From the NCBI RefSeq assembly GCF_030687835.1, contig NZ_CP117449.1, positions 806,001 to 870,000 on the forward strand: DNA of 64,000 bases. Direction: 5' to 3'. Positions 8,828 to 18,446 of the stretch are shown here, one piece after another. The DNA comes from Pseudomonas hefeiensis (GTDB taxonomy: Bacteria; Pseudomonadota; Gammaproteobacteria; Pseudomonadales; Pseudomonadaceae). The notes under the pieces were generated by a model. It was not told the origin of the DNA and did no database searches. It was given only the letters and a program-made list of their open reading frames with translations. Made by a program: the position numbers and the translations under genes. Position 1 is the stretch's first letter; each line of letters begins with the position of its first letter.

Positions 8828-10732
8828 ATGCACAGCAACCACTTGAGTCGCCATGCCCAGCAAGTCCTGACGGTCACCCAGGGCAAGGCCCATTTGCAGG
8901 GCCCAGGCAGCGATCCGTCGATTGCCCGCTCCTGGCTGCGCTGCCTTGAGGACTATCACCTCGACCCGGCGCAGAACCTGGCGCCGACGGTGCTTGAGCA
9001 TGGGCGGGTGCTGGAAAGCCGCGAGCGCCTGCAACAGGTGTTGCACATTGCCGGCACGGAAATGACCAGCCTGCATCAGCAACTCTCCGGCGCCGGCCAC
9101 GCGGTGCTGCTGACCGACGCTCGCGGCGTGATCCTCAACTGCGTCACCGCCCCCAGCGAGCGCAAGATTTTCGAACGGGCTGGCCTCTGGCTCGGCGCCG
9201 ACTGGAGCGAAGCCTGCGAAGGCACCAACGGCATTGGCACCTGCCTGGTGGAGCGCCAGGCCCTGACGATTCATCAGGAAGAACACTTTCGTGGCCGCCA
9301 CACCGGCCTGACCTGCTCGGCCAGCCCGGTTTTCGACCCCCATGGCGAACTGCTCGCGGTGCTTGATGTGTCCTCGGCCCGGCCGGACGTGTCGCGCCAG
9401 AGCCAGTTCCACACCATGGCCTTGGTCAACCTCTCGGCAAAAATGATCGAGAGCTGCTATTTCCTGCGCTGCTTCGATAATCAATGGCTGTTGCGCTTTC
9501 ACTTGCAGGCCGAGTCCGTGGGGTTGTTCAGCGAGGGGTTGCTGGCGTTTGACGGCGAAGGGCGGATCAGCGCGGTCAACCAGAGCGCGCTGAACCTGTT
9601 GGGGCATATTCGCGGTGGCTTGCTGGGTCAGCGGGTGGAGGACTTTTTCGATTGTTCACTGGATGAACTGCTCGCGCGGGCCAGTGCCCATGCCAGCGCC
9701 AGTTGGCCGTTGCGCACCCGTGACGGGCGGCATTTGTTTGCCGTGCTGCGGGGGCAGCCGCGCAACGTGCCGGTGCCGGTCGTCCCTGCGCTCAAAGCCA
9801 TCGAGCCTGCCCGGTTGCCGGGCATCTGTCTGGGGGATGCGGCGTTGCAGGAACATTTTCGCAAGGCGCTGCGGGTGTTCGAGCGCGATGTGCCGTTGCT
9901 GATCCATGGCGAAACCGGCTCCGGCAAAGAAGCTTTCGCCAAGGCAGTGCATCATGCCAGCCAGCGCGCCGGGAAAAACTTCGTGGCGCTTAACTGCGCA
10001 GCCATCCCGGAAAGCCTGATCGAGAGCGAGCTGTTTGGTTATCGCGGCGGCAGCTTCACCGGCGCCCGCAAGGAAGGCATGCGCGGCAAGCTGCAACAGG
10101 CCGACGGTGGCACGCTGTTTCTGGATGAAATCGGTGACATGCCCCTGGCCTTGCAGACCCGTTTGCTGCGGGTGCTGGAAGATCGTCAGGTGGTGCCCAT
10201 CGGCGGCGAGCCCGAAGCAGTCAACGTGCGCATCATCAGCGCCACCCACCGTCAGTTGCTTGATCGGGTGCGCGACGGCAGTTTTCGCGAGGACTTGTAC
10301 TACCGACTTAACGGCCTGGAAATCCCCTTGCCGGCGTTGCGCGAGCGCAGCGACAAGTCGCAGTTGCTGGATTTTCTGTTGGCCGAAGAGGCGGGCGCCG
10401 AAGCGGTGTCCATCGACGAACCGGCGCGCCAGGCGCTGCTGGGGTTCGACTGGCCGGGCAACGTGCGGCAACTGCGCAATGTGCTGCGCACCCTCGCCGC
10501 GTTATGTGACGGCGGGCGGATTGGGCTGGAGGATCTGCCAGCGATGATTCGCCAGAGCCCGTCGGTGGTGGTTGAAACGGTGGCGGAACGCCCGCTGGAA
10601 GATGCCGAGCGGTTGGCGCTGCTCGATGCCCTGGAACGCCAGCGCTGGCACATGACCCACACCGCCGAGCAACTGGGCATCAGCCGCAACACCCTCTACC
10701 GAAAACTGCGCAAGCACGCCATCGCCCGCTGA
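8828..10732 (+). CDS. eatR: Sigma-54-dependent transcriptional activator of ethanolamine/acetaldehyde genes (AcoR/EatR-like)
   Basis: 634 residues with three parts: an N-terminal GAF-type sensory region (about 70-200, containing the EACEGTNGIGT motif of AcoR-like proteins), a short PAS-like segment (about 220-310) and an AAA+ domain with Walker A GETGSGKE at 361-368, then a Fis-type helix-turn-helix (about 605-630, QLGISRNTLYRKL). The sigma-54 contact loop reads GSFTGA (408-413) rather than the usual GAFTGA. AcoR-type proteins switch on acetoin or ethanolamine genes. Its divergent position from exaC and the RpoN promoter there support control of exaC and perhaps the eat-eutBC genes. The symbol is by analogy. 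Confidence 0.88.
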   Translation: MHSNHLSRHAQQVLTVTQGKAHLQGPGSDPSIARSWLRCLEDYHLDPAQNLAPTVLEHGRVLESRERLQQVLHIAGTEMTSLHQQLSGAGHAVLLTDARGVILNCVTAPSERKIFERAGLWLGADWSEACEGTNGIGTCLVERQALTIHQEEHFRGRHTGLTCSASPVFDPHGELLAVLDVSSARPDVSRQSQFHTMALVNLSAKMIESCYFLRCFDNQWLLRFHLQAESVGLFSEGLLAFDGEGRISAVNQSALNLLGHIRGGLLGQRVEDFFDCSLDELLARASAHASASWPLRTRDGRHLFAVLRGQPRNVPVPVVPALKAIEPARLPGICLGDAALQEHFRKALRVFERDVPLLIHGETGSGKEAFAKAVHHASQRAGKNFVALNCAAIPESLIESELFGYRGGSFTGARKEGMRGKLQQADGGTLFLDEIGDMPLALQTRLLRVLEDRQVVPIGGEPEAVNVRIISATHRQLLDRVRDGSFREDLYYRLNGLEIPLPALRERSDKSQLLDFLLAEEAGAEAVSIDEPARQALLGFDWPGNVRQLRNVLRTLAALCDGGRIGLEDLPAMIRQSPSVVVETVAERPLEDAERLALLDALERQRWHMTHTAEQLGISRNTLYRKLRKHAIAR

Positions 10733-10745
10733 ACCGCGTCGCGAC

Positions 10746-10903
10746 CATTCGCGAGCAAGCCCGCTCCCACATTCTGACCGCATTCTTCCTGAAAGAACTC
10801 GGTCAACTGTGGGAGCGAGCCTGCTCGCGATGGCGGCGGCACATTCAGCATCAATGCAAACTGACCCACCGCTATCGCGAGCAGGCTCGCTCCCACAGGG
10901 GAT
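10746..10903. repeat. REP cluster
   Basis: Three REP units: inverted at about 10749-10772, forward at about 10808-10833 and inverted at about 10874-10898. They fill most of the 261-base gap between the activator gene and mpl. Confidence 0.88.
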
Positions 10904-10993
10904 TCGCGCTGTCCTGATGGTTGCAGTTCGAAACACAAGGTGCGATTTCCCCCTCCCTACGCTAACCTGCGGCCATGTTTTACGAGGTCGACT

Positions 10994-12343
10994 ATGCACA
11001 TCCATATTCTCGGTATTTGCGGCACTTTCATGGGTTCGATGGCGGTATTGGCCAAGGAACTGGGCCATCACGTGACCGGTTCCGACGCCAACGTCTACCC
11101 GCCGATGAGCACGCAGCTGGAGGCCCAGGGCATTGAATTGACCCAAGGCTACGACCCGGCGCAACTGGACCCGGCGCCGGACCTGGTGGTCATCGGCAAC
11201 GCCATGTCCCGCGGCAATCCGGCGGTTGAATACGTGCTCAACAAAGGCTTGCCTTACGTGTCCGGTCCGCAATGGCTGGCCGATCATGTGTTGCAGGGCC
11301 GTTGGGTCCTGGCCGTGGCCGGCACCCATGGCAAGACCACCACCAGCAGTATGCTCGCCTGGGTGCTGGAGCACGCGGGCATGAGCCCGGGCTTTTTGAT
11401 CGGCGGCGTGCCGCAGAATTTCTCGGTATCGGCGCGCCTGGGTGGCACACCGTTTTTCGTGATCGAGGCCGACGAATACGACAGCGCGTTCTTCGACAAA
11501 CGTTCGAAGTTTGTCCACTACCGCCCACGTACCGCGATCCTCAACAACCTTGAGTTCGATCACGCCGACATCTTCCCGGATCTGCCAGCCATCGAGCGGC
11601 AATTCCACCATTTGGTGCGCACCATCCCGAGTGAAGGCCTGGTGATCCATCCGACCACCGAGCCGGCCTTGCAGCGCGTCATCGAGATGGGCTGCTGGAC
11701 CCCGGTACAAACCACCGGTGCCGGCGGGCAGTGGCAAGTGAAGCTGCTCAAGGACGACGGTTCGCAGTTCGAAGTCATGTTCGAAGGCGTGGCCCAAGGT
11801 GTGGTCGATTGGGACATGACCGGTCAGCACAACGTCGCCAACGCTCTGGCCACTCTGGCGGCGGCTCGTCATGTCGGCGTGGTGCCGTCCATGGGCATCG
11901 CCGCGCTGAGTGCGTTCAAAAGCGTGAAGCGGCGGATGGAAAAGGTCGCTGAAGTGCGCGGCATCACCATCTATGACGACTTCGCCCACCACCCGACGGC
12001 CATCGCCACCACCCTCGACGGTTTGCGCAAGCGCATCGGCGATGCACCGCTGATTGCCATCATCGAGCCGCGTTCCAACTCCATGAAACTCGGCGCCCAC
12101 CGCGACGGCCTGCCGGAAAGCGTGGTGGATGCCGATCAGGTGATCTGGTACGCGCCGGCCAACCTGGGTTGGGACCTGGGCGCCACCGCCGCGTTGTGCA
12201 CGGTGCCGTCGATTGTCAGCGATTCGCTGGAAGGCATCATCGAGCGCGTGAAGAGCCAGGCCCAGCCCGGTACTCACGTGGTGATCATGAGCAACGGCGG
12301 CTTCGGCGGCCTGCACGGCAAACTGGCCGAGGCACTGAAATGA
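10994..12343 (+). CDS. mpl: UDP-N-acetylmuramate:L-alanyl-gamma-D-glutamyl-meso-diaminopimelate ligase
   Basis: 449 residues of the Mur ligase family. Mpl reattaches recycled murein tripeptide to UDP-MurNAc in the cytosol, returning it to peptidoglycan synthesis. The N-terminus [14 protein letters not shown] is the Mpl-type nucleotide-binding loop, [12 protein letters not shown] is the ATP-binding P-loop, and HNVANALAT and DDFAHHPTA are conserved Mur-ligase segments. The internal ATG at 10994 gives the family length. Its stop overlaps the start of ubiX by four bases (ATGA), so the two are translated from one message. Confidence 0.97.
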   Translation: MHIHILGICGTFMGSMAVLAKELGHHVTGSDANVYPPMSTQLEAQGIELTQGYDPAQLDPAPDLVVIGNAMSRGNPAVEYVLNKGLPYVSGPQWLADHVLQGRWVLAVAGTHGKTTTSSMLAWVLEHAGMSPGFLIGGVPQNFSVSARLGGTPFFVIEADEYDSAFFDKRSKFVHYRPRTAILNNLEFDHADIFPDLPAIERQFHHLVRTIPSEGLVIHPTTEPALQRVIEMGCWTPVQTTGAGGQWQVKLLKDDGSQFEVMFEGVAQGVVDWDMTGQHNVANALATLAAARHVGVVPSMGIAALSAFKSVKRRMEKVAEVRGITIYDDFAHHPTAIATTLDGLRKRIGDAPLIAIIEPRSNSMKLGAHRDGLPESVVDADQVIWYAPANLGWDLGATAALCTVPSIVSDSLEGIIERVKSQAQPGTHVVIMSNGGFGGLHGKLAEALK

Positions 12344-12987
12344 ACACTCGCCTGGAGAGCAATGGCCCCGAACGCATCACGCTGGCGATGACCGGTGCTT
12401 CCGGCGCCCAGTACGGCTTGCGCCTGCTCGATTGCCTGGTGCGCGAAGACCGCGAGGTGCATTTCCTCATCTCCAAGGCGGCGCAATTGGTGATGGCTAC
12501 CGAGACCGACGTTACCCTGCCGGCCAAGACCCAGATGATGCAGGCCTTCCTCACCGAATACACCGGTGCGGCGGCGGGGCAGATTCGCGTGTACGGCAAG
12601 GAAGACTGGATGTCGCCAGTGGCCTCGGGCTCCGGCGCGCCGGCGGCGATGGTGGTGGTGCCGTGTTCCACCGGCACGCTCTCGGCGATTGCCACCGGTG
12701 CCTGCAACAACCTGATCGAACGCGCCGCCGACGTGACGCTCAAGGAGCGCCGCCAGTTGATCCTGGTGCCGCGTGAGGCGCCGTATTCGAGTATTCATCT
12801 GGAGCACATGCTCAAGCTGTCGAACATGGGTGTGACGATTCTGCCGGCCTCGCCGGGTTTTTATCACCAGCCACAGACCATCGATGACCTGATCGATTTT
12901 GTGGTCGCGCGGATTCTCAATCTGCTGAACATCCCCCAAGACATGCTGCCGCGCTGGGGCGAGTACCATTTGAGCAGTGATGAATAA
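12340..12987 (+). CDS. ubiX: Flavin prenyltransferase UbiX
   Basis: 215 residues. UbiX joins dimethylallyl phosphate to FMN to make the prenylated flavin cofactor used by the UbiD decarboxylase in ubiquinone synthesis. Family motifs visible are [13 protein letters not shown] near the N-terminus, the SGSGAP loop, [10 protein letters not shown] and the [14 protein letters not shown] segment. ATG at 12340 overlaps the mpl stop. The 3' end overlaps the following small lipoprotein gene by eight bases, so these three genes look like an operon. Confidence 0.96.
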   Translation: MNTRLESNGPERITLAMTGASGAQYGLRLLDCLVREDREVHFLISKAAQLVMATETDVTLPAKTQMMQAFLTEYTGAAAGQIRVYGKEDWMSPVASGSGAPAAMVVVPCSTGTLSAIATGACNNLIERAADVTLKERRQLILVPREAPYSSIHLEHMLKLSNMGVTILPASPGFYHQPQTIDDLIDFVVARILNLLNIPQDMLPRWGEYHLSSDE

Positions 12988-13264
12988 GCTGCTGATGGTA
13001 GTGCTGGCGCTGCAACTGACCGGCTGCGCCACCGCCCGCACCCTGGACGCCGCCAAACCCGGCGCGCCAGTGGTGTATGCCGGGACGCGCCTGGATCTCT
13101 ACGCCCTTAATGGCGGTTGCTGCGCCATGGACCGTTTTGGTGCGCAAGCCCCGAGCTATCCAGGTCTTGATCTGCCGGGCAGTGCGTTGCTCGACACCCT
13201 GTTGTTGCCCTTGTCATTGCTGACGGCACTGGGGGTGGGGTTTCAGGCTACGGGTGGGTTGTAG
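12980..13264 (+). CDS. YceK/YidQ-like small lipoprotein
   Basis: 94 residues with a short signal peptide ending in lipobox LTGC (Cys16), so it should be lipidated and envelope-anchored. The body carries [11 protein letters not shown], a CC pair and a C-terminal hydrophobic [16 protein letters not shown] segment, the pattern of the YceK/YidQ lipoproteins, whose function is unknown. ATG at 12980 was preferred to the GTG one codon earlier. It overlaps the end of ubiX by eight bases, suggesting translational coupling. Confidence 0.85.
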   Translation: MNKLLMVVLALQLTGCATARTLDAAKPGAPVVYAGTRLDLYALNGGCCAMDRFGAQAPSYPGLDLPGSALLDTLLLPLSLLTALGVGFQATGGL

Positions 13265-13287
13265 CACCAACCCTGACTTAAGAAGAT

Positions 13288-13452
13288 CTAACTGTGTCGA
13301 GGGGTTTATCTGTGGCGAGGGGATTTATCCCCGCTGGACTGCGAAGCAGTCCCCAAAGACGGGGTTATTGCTCCTGAGCAACGGCATGACACTGGGTTGT
13401 GCCAGTTGGGGCCGCTTCGCGGCCCAGCGGGGATAAATCCCCTCGCCACAAT
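13288..13452. repeat. Second-family REPIN
   Basis: A forward GGCGAGGGGATTTATCCCC unit with its GCTGGACTGCGAAGCAG arm (about 13313-13355) faces an inverted unit (about 13410-13452) across a short spacer; a decayed half-unit precedes them at about 13288. It lies between the convergent lipoprotein and oxidoreductase genes. Confidence 0.87.
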
Positions 13453-13476
13453 GATCGCGCTGTCCCAGGTGTCACT

Positions 13477-14118
13477 TTATTTGCCCAGCTTACGCAACTC
13501 ATCCGACTCCACCACCCGCACCCCTTCCTGTTCTTCCAGGGCCAGGCGCCACATGGCTCGGGCCAGTTGGCAGGCTTCGATGCCGTGGTACTTGCCGGGG
13601 ATCAGCCTCGACAAGGGGCCGGCCAATTGTTCGGCCAACCGCGGTTCGGTGCGTTCGCCCAGTAGCAGGGAAGGGCGGCAAAGGGTCAATTGTGGCCAGT
13701 CCTGGGCCTTGAGGGCGGCTTCCATTTCGCCCTTGACCCGGTTGTAGAAGATCGAAGAGGTCGGGTCAGCCCCCAGCGCACTGATCACAATCAGGTGCCT
13801 TGCGCCCAGCTCCCGGGCGCGCTTGGCGAAGGCCACTACCAGGTCCAGGTCCACCGCGCGAAACGCCTGTTCCGAACCGGCCTTCTTGATGGTCGTACCA
13901 AGGCAGCAAAAAGCGATGTCCACCTGGCCACTGAGGCGGGACAGCAGTTCTGCCGGTTCTCCGACCGGGTTTTCCAGGTGTGGATGCTCGGCCAGCGGCC
14001 GGCGTGAAGGCGCCAATACACGTGTGATGGTCGGTTCGTTGAGCAGCCGGTCCAGTAGATGTTCCCCGGTCAGCCCGGTAGCTCCGGCAAGCAAAACATG
14101 CTGAGGCGTCAAGTACAT
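13477..14118 (-). CDS. NAD(P)-binding Rossmann oxidoreductase (HTATIP2-like)
   Basis: 213 residues with the atypical short-chain dehydrogenase pattern: nucleotide loop [11 protein letters not shown] at about residues 11-21, the mid-segment [37 protein letters not shown] with a Y-x-x-x-K active-site pair, and [11 protein letters not shown]. These match bacterial relatives of HTATIP2/TIP30. The substrate is unknown. The gene is single, 27 bases downstream of the stop-proximal region of the MORN/C13 gene on the same strand, and could be read from the same message. Confidence 0.85.
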   Translation of the reverse strand: MYLTPQHVLLAGATGLTGEHLLDRLLNEPTITRVLAPSRRPLAEHPHLENPVGEPAELLSRLSGQVDIAFCCLGTTIKKAGSEQAFRAVDLDLVVAFAKRARELGARHLIVISALGADPTSSIFYNRVKGEMEAALKAQDWPQLTLCRPSLLLGERTEPRLAEQLAGPLSRLIPGKYHGIEACQLARAMWRLALEEQEGVRVVESDELRKLGK

Positions 14119-14145
14119 AGTGTTTCCCCCTTGATACGATTCAGC

Positions 14146-15864
14146 TTAGTTGCTCTTTTGGGCCTCGTCGTTCAATGCCGTACTTTGTAATGCTTTGCGC
14201 GCTTGTTGCTTGCGCAATAGCTGCCAATGAGAAAGGACGGTCCTGGGCGCCCAGATCTGCGGTTCGGAGGCTTCGAAATTGTCCGCCTGCTCCCGCTCGG
14301 CAACGGTGGCCTTGGCGCGCTTGAAGGCTTGCTCAAGGTCGTCGGTCTGGTTCAGTGCCTGGGCGAACAGCGCGTCGCCGAAGTAGGTGAAGTTGGCCTC
14401 CTCGGAGCAGCCGAAAGACACCCGGTCGGCGCGCGAAGCGGTCATGATCAAGGTGCGTTCATTTTTGAGCGCCGGGATGAAACCGCCGGAATAACACGCC
14501 GAAATCACCACGATCTTGTCGCGATCCTTCAGCGGCGCCAGTACCACGGCCAGTTCATCGGCGGGCAGGTCGGCCAGTTCCATGCGCGGTTGGTCGAGCA
14601 CCAGTTCGTGTTCGCTGGTGCCGTGGCTGGTCAGGTAGATGAAGATCAGGTCTTCCGGGCCGCTGCGTTCGGCCAAGGTGCTGGCGGCGCGGCGCAGGCT
14701 TTCGCGAGTGGCCATGGGCCGGTCACCGAGGTGATCGCGGTGGTTGACCAGGCGGATCTGGCCGAACGCGCCAAAACGGCTGGTGAGCATGTTGGCGACG
14801 TAGTCGGACTCGCGCAGGAACACACTCTGCTTGCCGTCGCCGCCCACCGTCAGGCTGTACAGCTCCACCGCGGGCGTCGAGGCCGGAATATTGGCCAGGG
14901 CATTTTCCAGCAGGCGCCCCTGGGCCAGGAGGCCGAGTTCGAGCACATCCGGCAACAGTCGGCCGCCAGCGTCACGCACTCGCAGGCCGTTGGCCCAGGT
15001 GCCGCTTTGCACGGTGCCATCGGTCAGCGCCAGAGTGCCGCGCCCGTGGTAGGTGTCGTTCTCGAACTGGCCGATATAAAAACTGCCGTCGGGCAGGTTC
15101 AGGCGACCCTGGCCGCTAAAGCGCCAGTCATTGAATTGGCCGAGGTAGTGGCTGCCGTCGGCGCCGATCAGTTGGCCCTTGCCGGTGAGCGCGCCTTCCT
15201 TGAACTGGCCGATCCAGACATCGCCGTCGGCATTTTCATAGCGACCGCGACCGCTGAGCTGATTGTTCTTGAAACCGCCGATGTAGACATCGCCCTCGGC
15301 GCTGTTGAAGGTGCCCTTGCCCTGGAGCTGGCCATCGACGAAATTTCCGGTGAACTGGTTGCCGCTGGCGTCGAAACGCTGGCCTTCACCGTTGGGCTTG
15401 CCGTTGACGAACGGCCCCTGATACTGGCTGCCGTCCTCAAGCTCCAGGCGCCCGAAGCCGGAATAGCGGTCGGCCTTGAATTCGCCGCGGTAGATCATCC
15501 CGTGTTCTTTGAGCATGCCCTCACCGTCGCGCCGGCCTTGCTTGAAGCCGCCGGTGTAGCTGCTGGTGGGCGTGGTCAGGCTACCCTGGCCGTTGAACAG
15601 GCCCTGCTGGAACTCGCCGCGATAGACCTCGCCATTGCTGCCGTGCCATTCCCCGGTGCCGTGCCACTGGCCTTTGTCGAACTGCCCGGCGTACCAACTG
15701 CCGTTGGGGTAGTCGACACGTCCCTGGCCTTGCAGCAATCCGTCCACCAGCTCGCCGCGATAGCGTCCGCCGTCGGGCAGGCGCGCGTCGGGTGGCAACA
15801 GCGATTCGCCGTCGCCGCAAGCGGTGAGCAGCAGGGTCAGGGCCAAGAGGGCAAATGAGCGCAT
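14146..15864 (-). CDS. MORN-repeat lipoprotein with C-terminal C13 (legumain/caspase-fold) peptidase domain
   Basis: 572 residues. A signal peptide ends in lipobox LLTAC, predicting a lipidated periplasmic or outer-membrane protein. Residues from about 30 to 290 hold eleven to twelve 23-residue MORN repeats (pattern Y-x-G-x-F-x-x-G-x-x-x-G-x-G). After a linker, the C-terminal third has the C13/caspase-like fold: strand LIFIYLTSHGTSE with the catalytic His and strand KIVVISACYSGGF with the catalytic Cys. The dyad is intact, so activity is likely. Bacterial C13 proteins have no settled substrate; cleavage or transpeptidation of envelope proteins is a guess. ATG at 15864 was chosen because it starts the signal peptide. 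Confidence 0.9.
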   Translation of the reverse strand: MRSFALLALTLLLTACGDGESLLPPDARLPDGGRYRGELVDGLLQGQGRVDYPNGSWYAGQFDKGQWHGTGEWHGSNGEVYRGEFQQGLFNGQGSLTTPTSSYTGGFKQGRRDGEGMLKEHGMIYRGEFKADRYSGFGRLELEDGSQYQGPFVNGKPNGEGQRFDASGNQFTGNFVDGQLQGKGTFNSAEGDVYIGGFKNNQLSGRGRYENADGDVWIGQFKEGALTGKGQLIGADGSHYLGQFNDWRFSGQGRLNLPDGSFYIGQFENDTYHGRGTLALTDGTVQSGTWANGLRVRDAGGRLLPDVLELGLLAQGRLLENALANIPASTPAVELYSLTVGGDGKQSVFLRESDYVANMLTSRFGAFGQIRLVNHRDHLGDRPMATRESLRRAASTLAERSGPEDLIFIYLTSHGTSEHELVLDQPRMELADLPADELAVVLAPLKDRDKIVVISACYSGGFIPALKNERTLIMTASRADRVSFGCSEEANFTYFGDALFAQALNQTDDLEQAFKRAKATVAEREQADNFEASEPQIWAPRTVLSHWQLLRKQQARKALQSTALNDEAQKSN

Positions 15865-15961
15865 AACGGGATCCAAGTCATCAGGTCACGAGTATGCCGC
15901 AGCTATGCGCGTCAGGAGAAGCGATGCGAAACTGCCGCAGCGGCTTCGCATCCACGAGGGG

Positions 15962-16417
15962 CTACACGAAGCAGAGCGACAGGGGTTCAGCGATGTAGGC
16001 CGGTTTGTCCGAACCCTCGATTTCCAGGGTAGCGGTGGCCTTGAGCAGCCATTGGCCGGGTTTCTTCTCGGTAACGTCCACCAGGTCGACCTTGAGGCGG
16101 ACCTTGGAGTCGACTTTCACGGGCTGGATGAAACGCACGCTGTCCAGTCCGTAGTTGACGACCATCTTCACGCCTTCGGGCAGGATCAGGATGTCTTCCA
16201 TCAGCTTGGGCATCAGCGACAGCGACAGGAAACCGTGGGCGATGGTGCTGCCAAACGGTGTCTGCGCGGCCTTGACCGGATCGACGTGGATGAACTGAAA
16301 GTCGCCAGTGGCTTCGGCGAACAGGTTAATGCGCTCCTGATCGATGGTAAGCCATTCGGAACGTCCAAGTTCCTTGCCGACATAATCTTTGAGCGCTGCA
16401 ACGGGAACATAGGGCAT
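15962..16417 (-). CDS. MaoC-like (R)-specific enoyl-CoA hydratase
   Basis: 151 residues of a hot-dog fold MaoC protein. The hydratase-2 motif is present: FAEATGDFQFIHVDP followed by FGSTIAHGFLSLSL, supplying the catalytic Asp and His. Such enzymes hydrate trans-2-enoyl-CoA to (R)-3-hydroxyacyl-CoA and can feed polyhydroxyalkanoate synthesis (PhaJ) or other acyl-CoA routes; which applies is not evident. ATG at 16417 has an AGGAG upstream. It is a single gene, divergent from lrgA. Confidence 0.9.
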   Translation of the reverse strand: MPYVPVAALKDYVGKELGRSEWLTIDQERINLFAEATGDFQFIHVDPVKAAQTPFGSTIAHGFLSLSLMPKLMEDILILPEGVKMVVNYGLDSVRFIQPVKVDSKVRLKVDLVDVTEKKPGQWLLKATATLEIEGSDKPAYIAEPLSLCFV

Positions 16418-16560
16418 TGAGACTCTCCTTGGTTCATCGGTTTTGTCTTTTTTGGAACGGGGATCGGCGTCCCCGGAGAACCACTGTAGATCAACATGAC
16501 GGGCAGGGAAGGTCATCGACCATGCTTTTTACGAATGCCGACCCATAGCGCGGGCGTGCT

Positions 16561-16566
16561 TATAAT
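16561..16566 (+). promoter_or_regulatory. Putative -10 element of lrgA
   Basis: A perfect TATAAT lies 45 bases before the lrgA start. No good -35 box at the expected distance was seen, so this is tentative. Confidence 0.35.
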
Positions 16567-16610
16567 GCGCGCGCATTGTTTGAGTACGTGTTGCAGGGGA
16601 GAGATGAAGG

Positions 16611-16976
16611 ATGTTGCTACGGGGCCTGACCTGGCTGGTGCTGTTCCAATTGCTGGGCACCGCCATCAATCATTTGTTCCTGCCGGTGTTGCCGGGGCCG
16701 ATCATTGGCCTGCTATTGCTGCTGGGCTATCTGGTCATCCGTGGTGAAGTCGGCGAGCCACTGAACCTGGCAGCCGGCAGCCTGCTGCGTTACTTACCGT
16801 TGCTGCTGGTGCCGCCAGCGGTCGGGGTGATGGTGTACGCCCGGGCCATTGCCGCCGATTTCTGGGCCATTGTCGGCGCACTGGTGCTGTCGTTGATCCT
16901 GTCCATGGCGTTTACCGGCGTGCTGATGCAACGCCTGGCCCGGCGTCACACCCTCGAGTCGGAGGATGGGCAATGA
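16611..16976 (+). CDS. lrgA: LrgA/CidA family holin-like membrane protein
   Basis: 121 residues, four predicted membrane helices, with the family motif LPGPIIGLLLLL and the second-helix segment RYLPLLLVPPAVG. CidA/LrgA proteins sit in the inner membrane and behave as holin or antiholin partners of LrgB/CidB, affecting murein hydrolase release or export of small metabolites. GGAGAGATGAAGG precedes the ATG. The stop overlaps the lrgB start by four bases, the usual lrgAB arrangement; lrgB is broken here. Confidence 0.93.
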   Translation: MLLRGLTWLVLFQLLGTAINHLFLPVLPGPIIGLLLLLGYLVIRGEVGEPLNLAAGSLLRYLPLLLVPPAVGVMVYARAIAADFWAIVGALVLSLILSMAFTGVLMQRLARRHTLESEDGQ

Positions 16977-17691
16977 TGCTTGATTGGCAGGGCGCCTGGA
17001 GCTCGGTGATCCATCATCCGCTGTTCGGTATCGGCATTACCCTGGGCGCCTATCAACTGGTGCTGGCGGCGTTCGAAAAGACCCGTTGGGTGTTCCTGCA
17101 GCCGGTGCTGATGTCGATGTTGCTGCTGATCGGTGGTGCTGGTCAGCTGCGGCATCAGCTACGCCGAGTACCGTGAGAGCACGGAAATTCTTAGCATTCT
17201 GCTGGGGCCGGCCACCGTCGCGCTGGCGGTGCCCTTGTACTTGAACCTGCGACGGATCCGGCAATTGTTCTGGCCGATTTTTACTACGCTGGTGATAGGC
17301 GGGGTGTTCGCCACGGCCTCTGCGGTGGTGTTGGGCTGGGCTTTTGGCGCCGAACACATGATCCTGATGACCATGGCGCCCAAATCGGTGACTTCGCCGA
17401 TCGCCATGCTGGTGGCCGAGCAGATCGGCGGCGTAGCGGCCATGGCGGCGGTGTTTGTGTTGATCACCGGGGTGCTCGGGGGCGATTCTGGGCCCGAGCA
17501 TTCTGACGAAGCTGGGTGTCCATAGCCCTGAAGCCCGTGGCATGGCCCTGGGCTTGACCGCTCACGCGGTTGGCACGTCCGTGGCGTTGCAGGAAAGCGA
17601 AGAGTCCGGCGCCTTTGCGGCGCTGGCGATGAGTCTGATGGGCGTGGCCACGGCGGTGTTGCTGCCGTTGGTGGTGTCGATGACGGTTTAA
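16973..17691 (+). pseudogene. lrgB: LrgB family protein, frame broken twice
   Basis: The full LrgB sequence can be read only by switching frame twice. Frame one runs from ATG 16973 (LFGIGITLGAYQLVLAAFEKTR) to about 17131; an extra G at 17132-17133 moves the reading to the next frame (VSCGISYAEYRES through MAPKSVTSPIA); an extra G in GGGGG at 17478-17482 moves it again to finish with LTAHAVGTS and stop at 17691. Removing the two bases restores about 238 residues, normal for LrgB. Both lesions are in G runs, so sequencing error is as likely as true inactivation. It is normally co-translated with lrgA. Confidence 0.88.
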
Positions 17692-17701
17692 GGAACTGCT
17701 T

Positions 17702-18292
17702 ATGAGCTTGCCGCTTTTCCCGTTGAACACGGTACTGTTCCCCGGTTGCATCCTCGATTTGCAGATTTTCGAGGCGCGTTACCTCGACATGATCGGTCGC
17801 TGCATGAAAATGGGCGAGGGGTTCGGGGTGGTGTGCATCCTTGATGGTGAGGAAGTCGGCATCGCTCCTGACGGATTTGCGCGGGTGGGTTGTGAAGCGC
17901 GAATCACCGATTTCTCCCAACAGGACAACGGTCTGCTGGGCATCCGCGTGCAGGGTGGACGACGTTTTATCGTACACCGCAGCAGTGTCCAGGCCGATCA
18001 ACTGACCGTCGCTGAAGTCGAGTGGCTGGAGGATGAACCGGAACAGCCGCTGCAGGATGAGGATGCTGACCTGGTGGCGCTGCTCAAGGCCCTGGCCGAA
18101 CATCCGATGGTCGAGGCCCTGAACATGGGCACCGAAGCCACCGGCCAGCAGTCGCTCGCCAATCAACTGGCCTACCTGCTGCCCTTCAATGAGCTGGACA
18201 AGCTCGACCTGCTGCAGCTCGATGACCCGCAGCAGCGGCTGGATGCGATCCAGGTCCTGCTCGATGAGTTGCAGGGCGAACTCTTCGCCTGA
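17702..18292 (+). CDS. Lon-substrate-binding (Lon-N/LAN) domain protein
   Basis: 196 residues resembling the N-terminal substrate-recognition domain of Lon protease but without ATPase or protease domains. Typical opening LPLFPLNTVLFPG is followed by LQIFEARYLDMI and a core G-L-x-G-I-x-V-x-G strand. Such stand-alone proteins are common in proteobacteria and their role is unproved; protein quality control is inferred from the fold. It starts eleven bases after the lrgB stop with AAGGA upstream, and may share its transcript. Confidence 0.9.
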   Translation: MSLPLFPLNTVLFPGCILDLQIFEARYLDMIGRCMKMGEGFGVVCILDGEEVGIAPDGFARVGCEARITDFSQQDNGLLGIRVQGGRRFIVHRSSVQADQLTVAEVEWLEDEPEQPLQDEDADLVALLKALAEHPMVEALNMGTEATGQQSLANQLAYLLPFNELDKLDLLQLDDPQQRLDAIQVLLDELQGELFA

Positions 18293-18324
18293 CCCAATTC
18301 ATATTTCACTGAACAACACTGATC

Positions 18325-18420
18325 CTTTGTGGGAGCGGGCTTGCTCGCGAAAGCGGTGGGTCATCCGACACAGGTGTTAAATGACCCCCCGCCTTCGCGA
18401 GCAAGCCCGCTCCCACATGG
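18325..18420. repeat. REPIN
   Basis: A forward unit (about 18328-18352) and an inverted unit (about 18393-18418) flank a 40-base spacer between the convergent Lon-N protein and DedA-PAP2 genes, a common position for REPINs. Confidence 0.9.
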
Positions 18421-18446
18421 ATCTCCGGTGTTCATTGGCCCGCCGC

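Noticed and set aside
12977..12979. GTG as start of the small lipoprotein
   Set aside because: The adjacent ATG one codon later gives the same signal peptide and is the more usual start.
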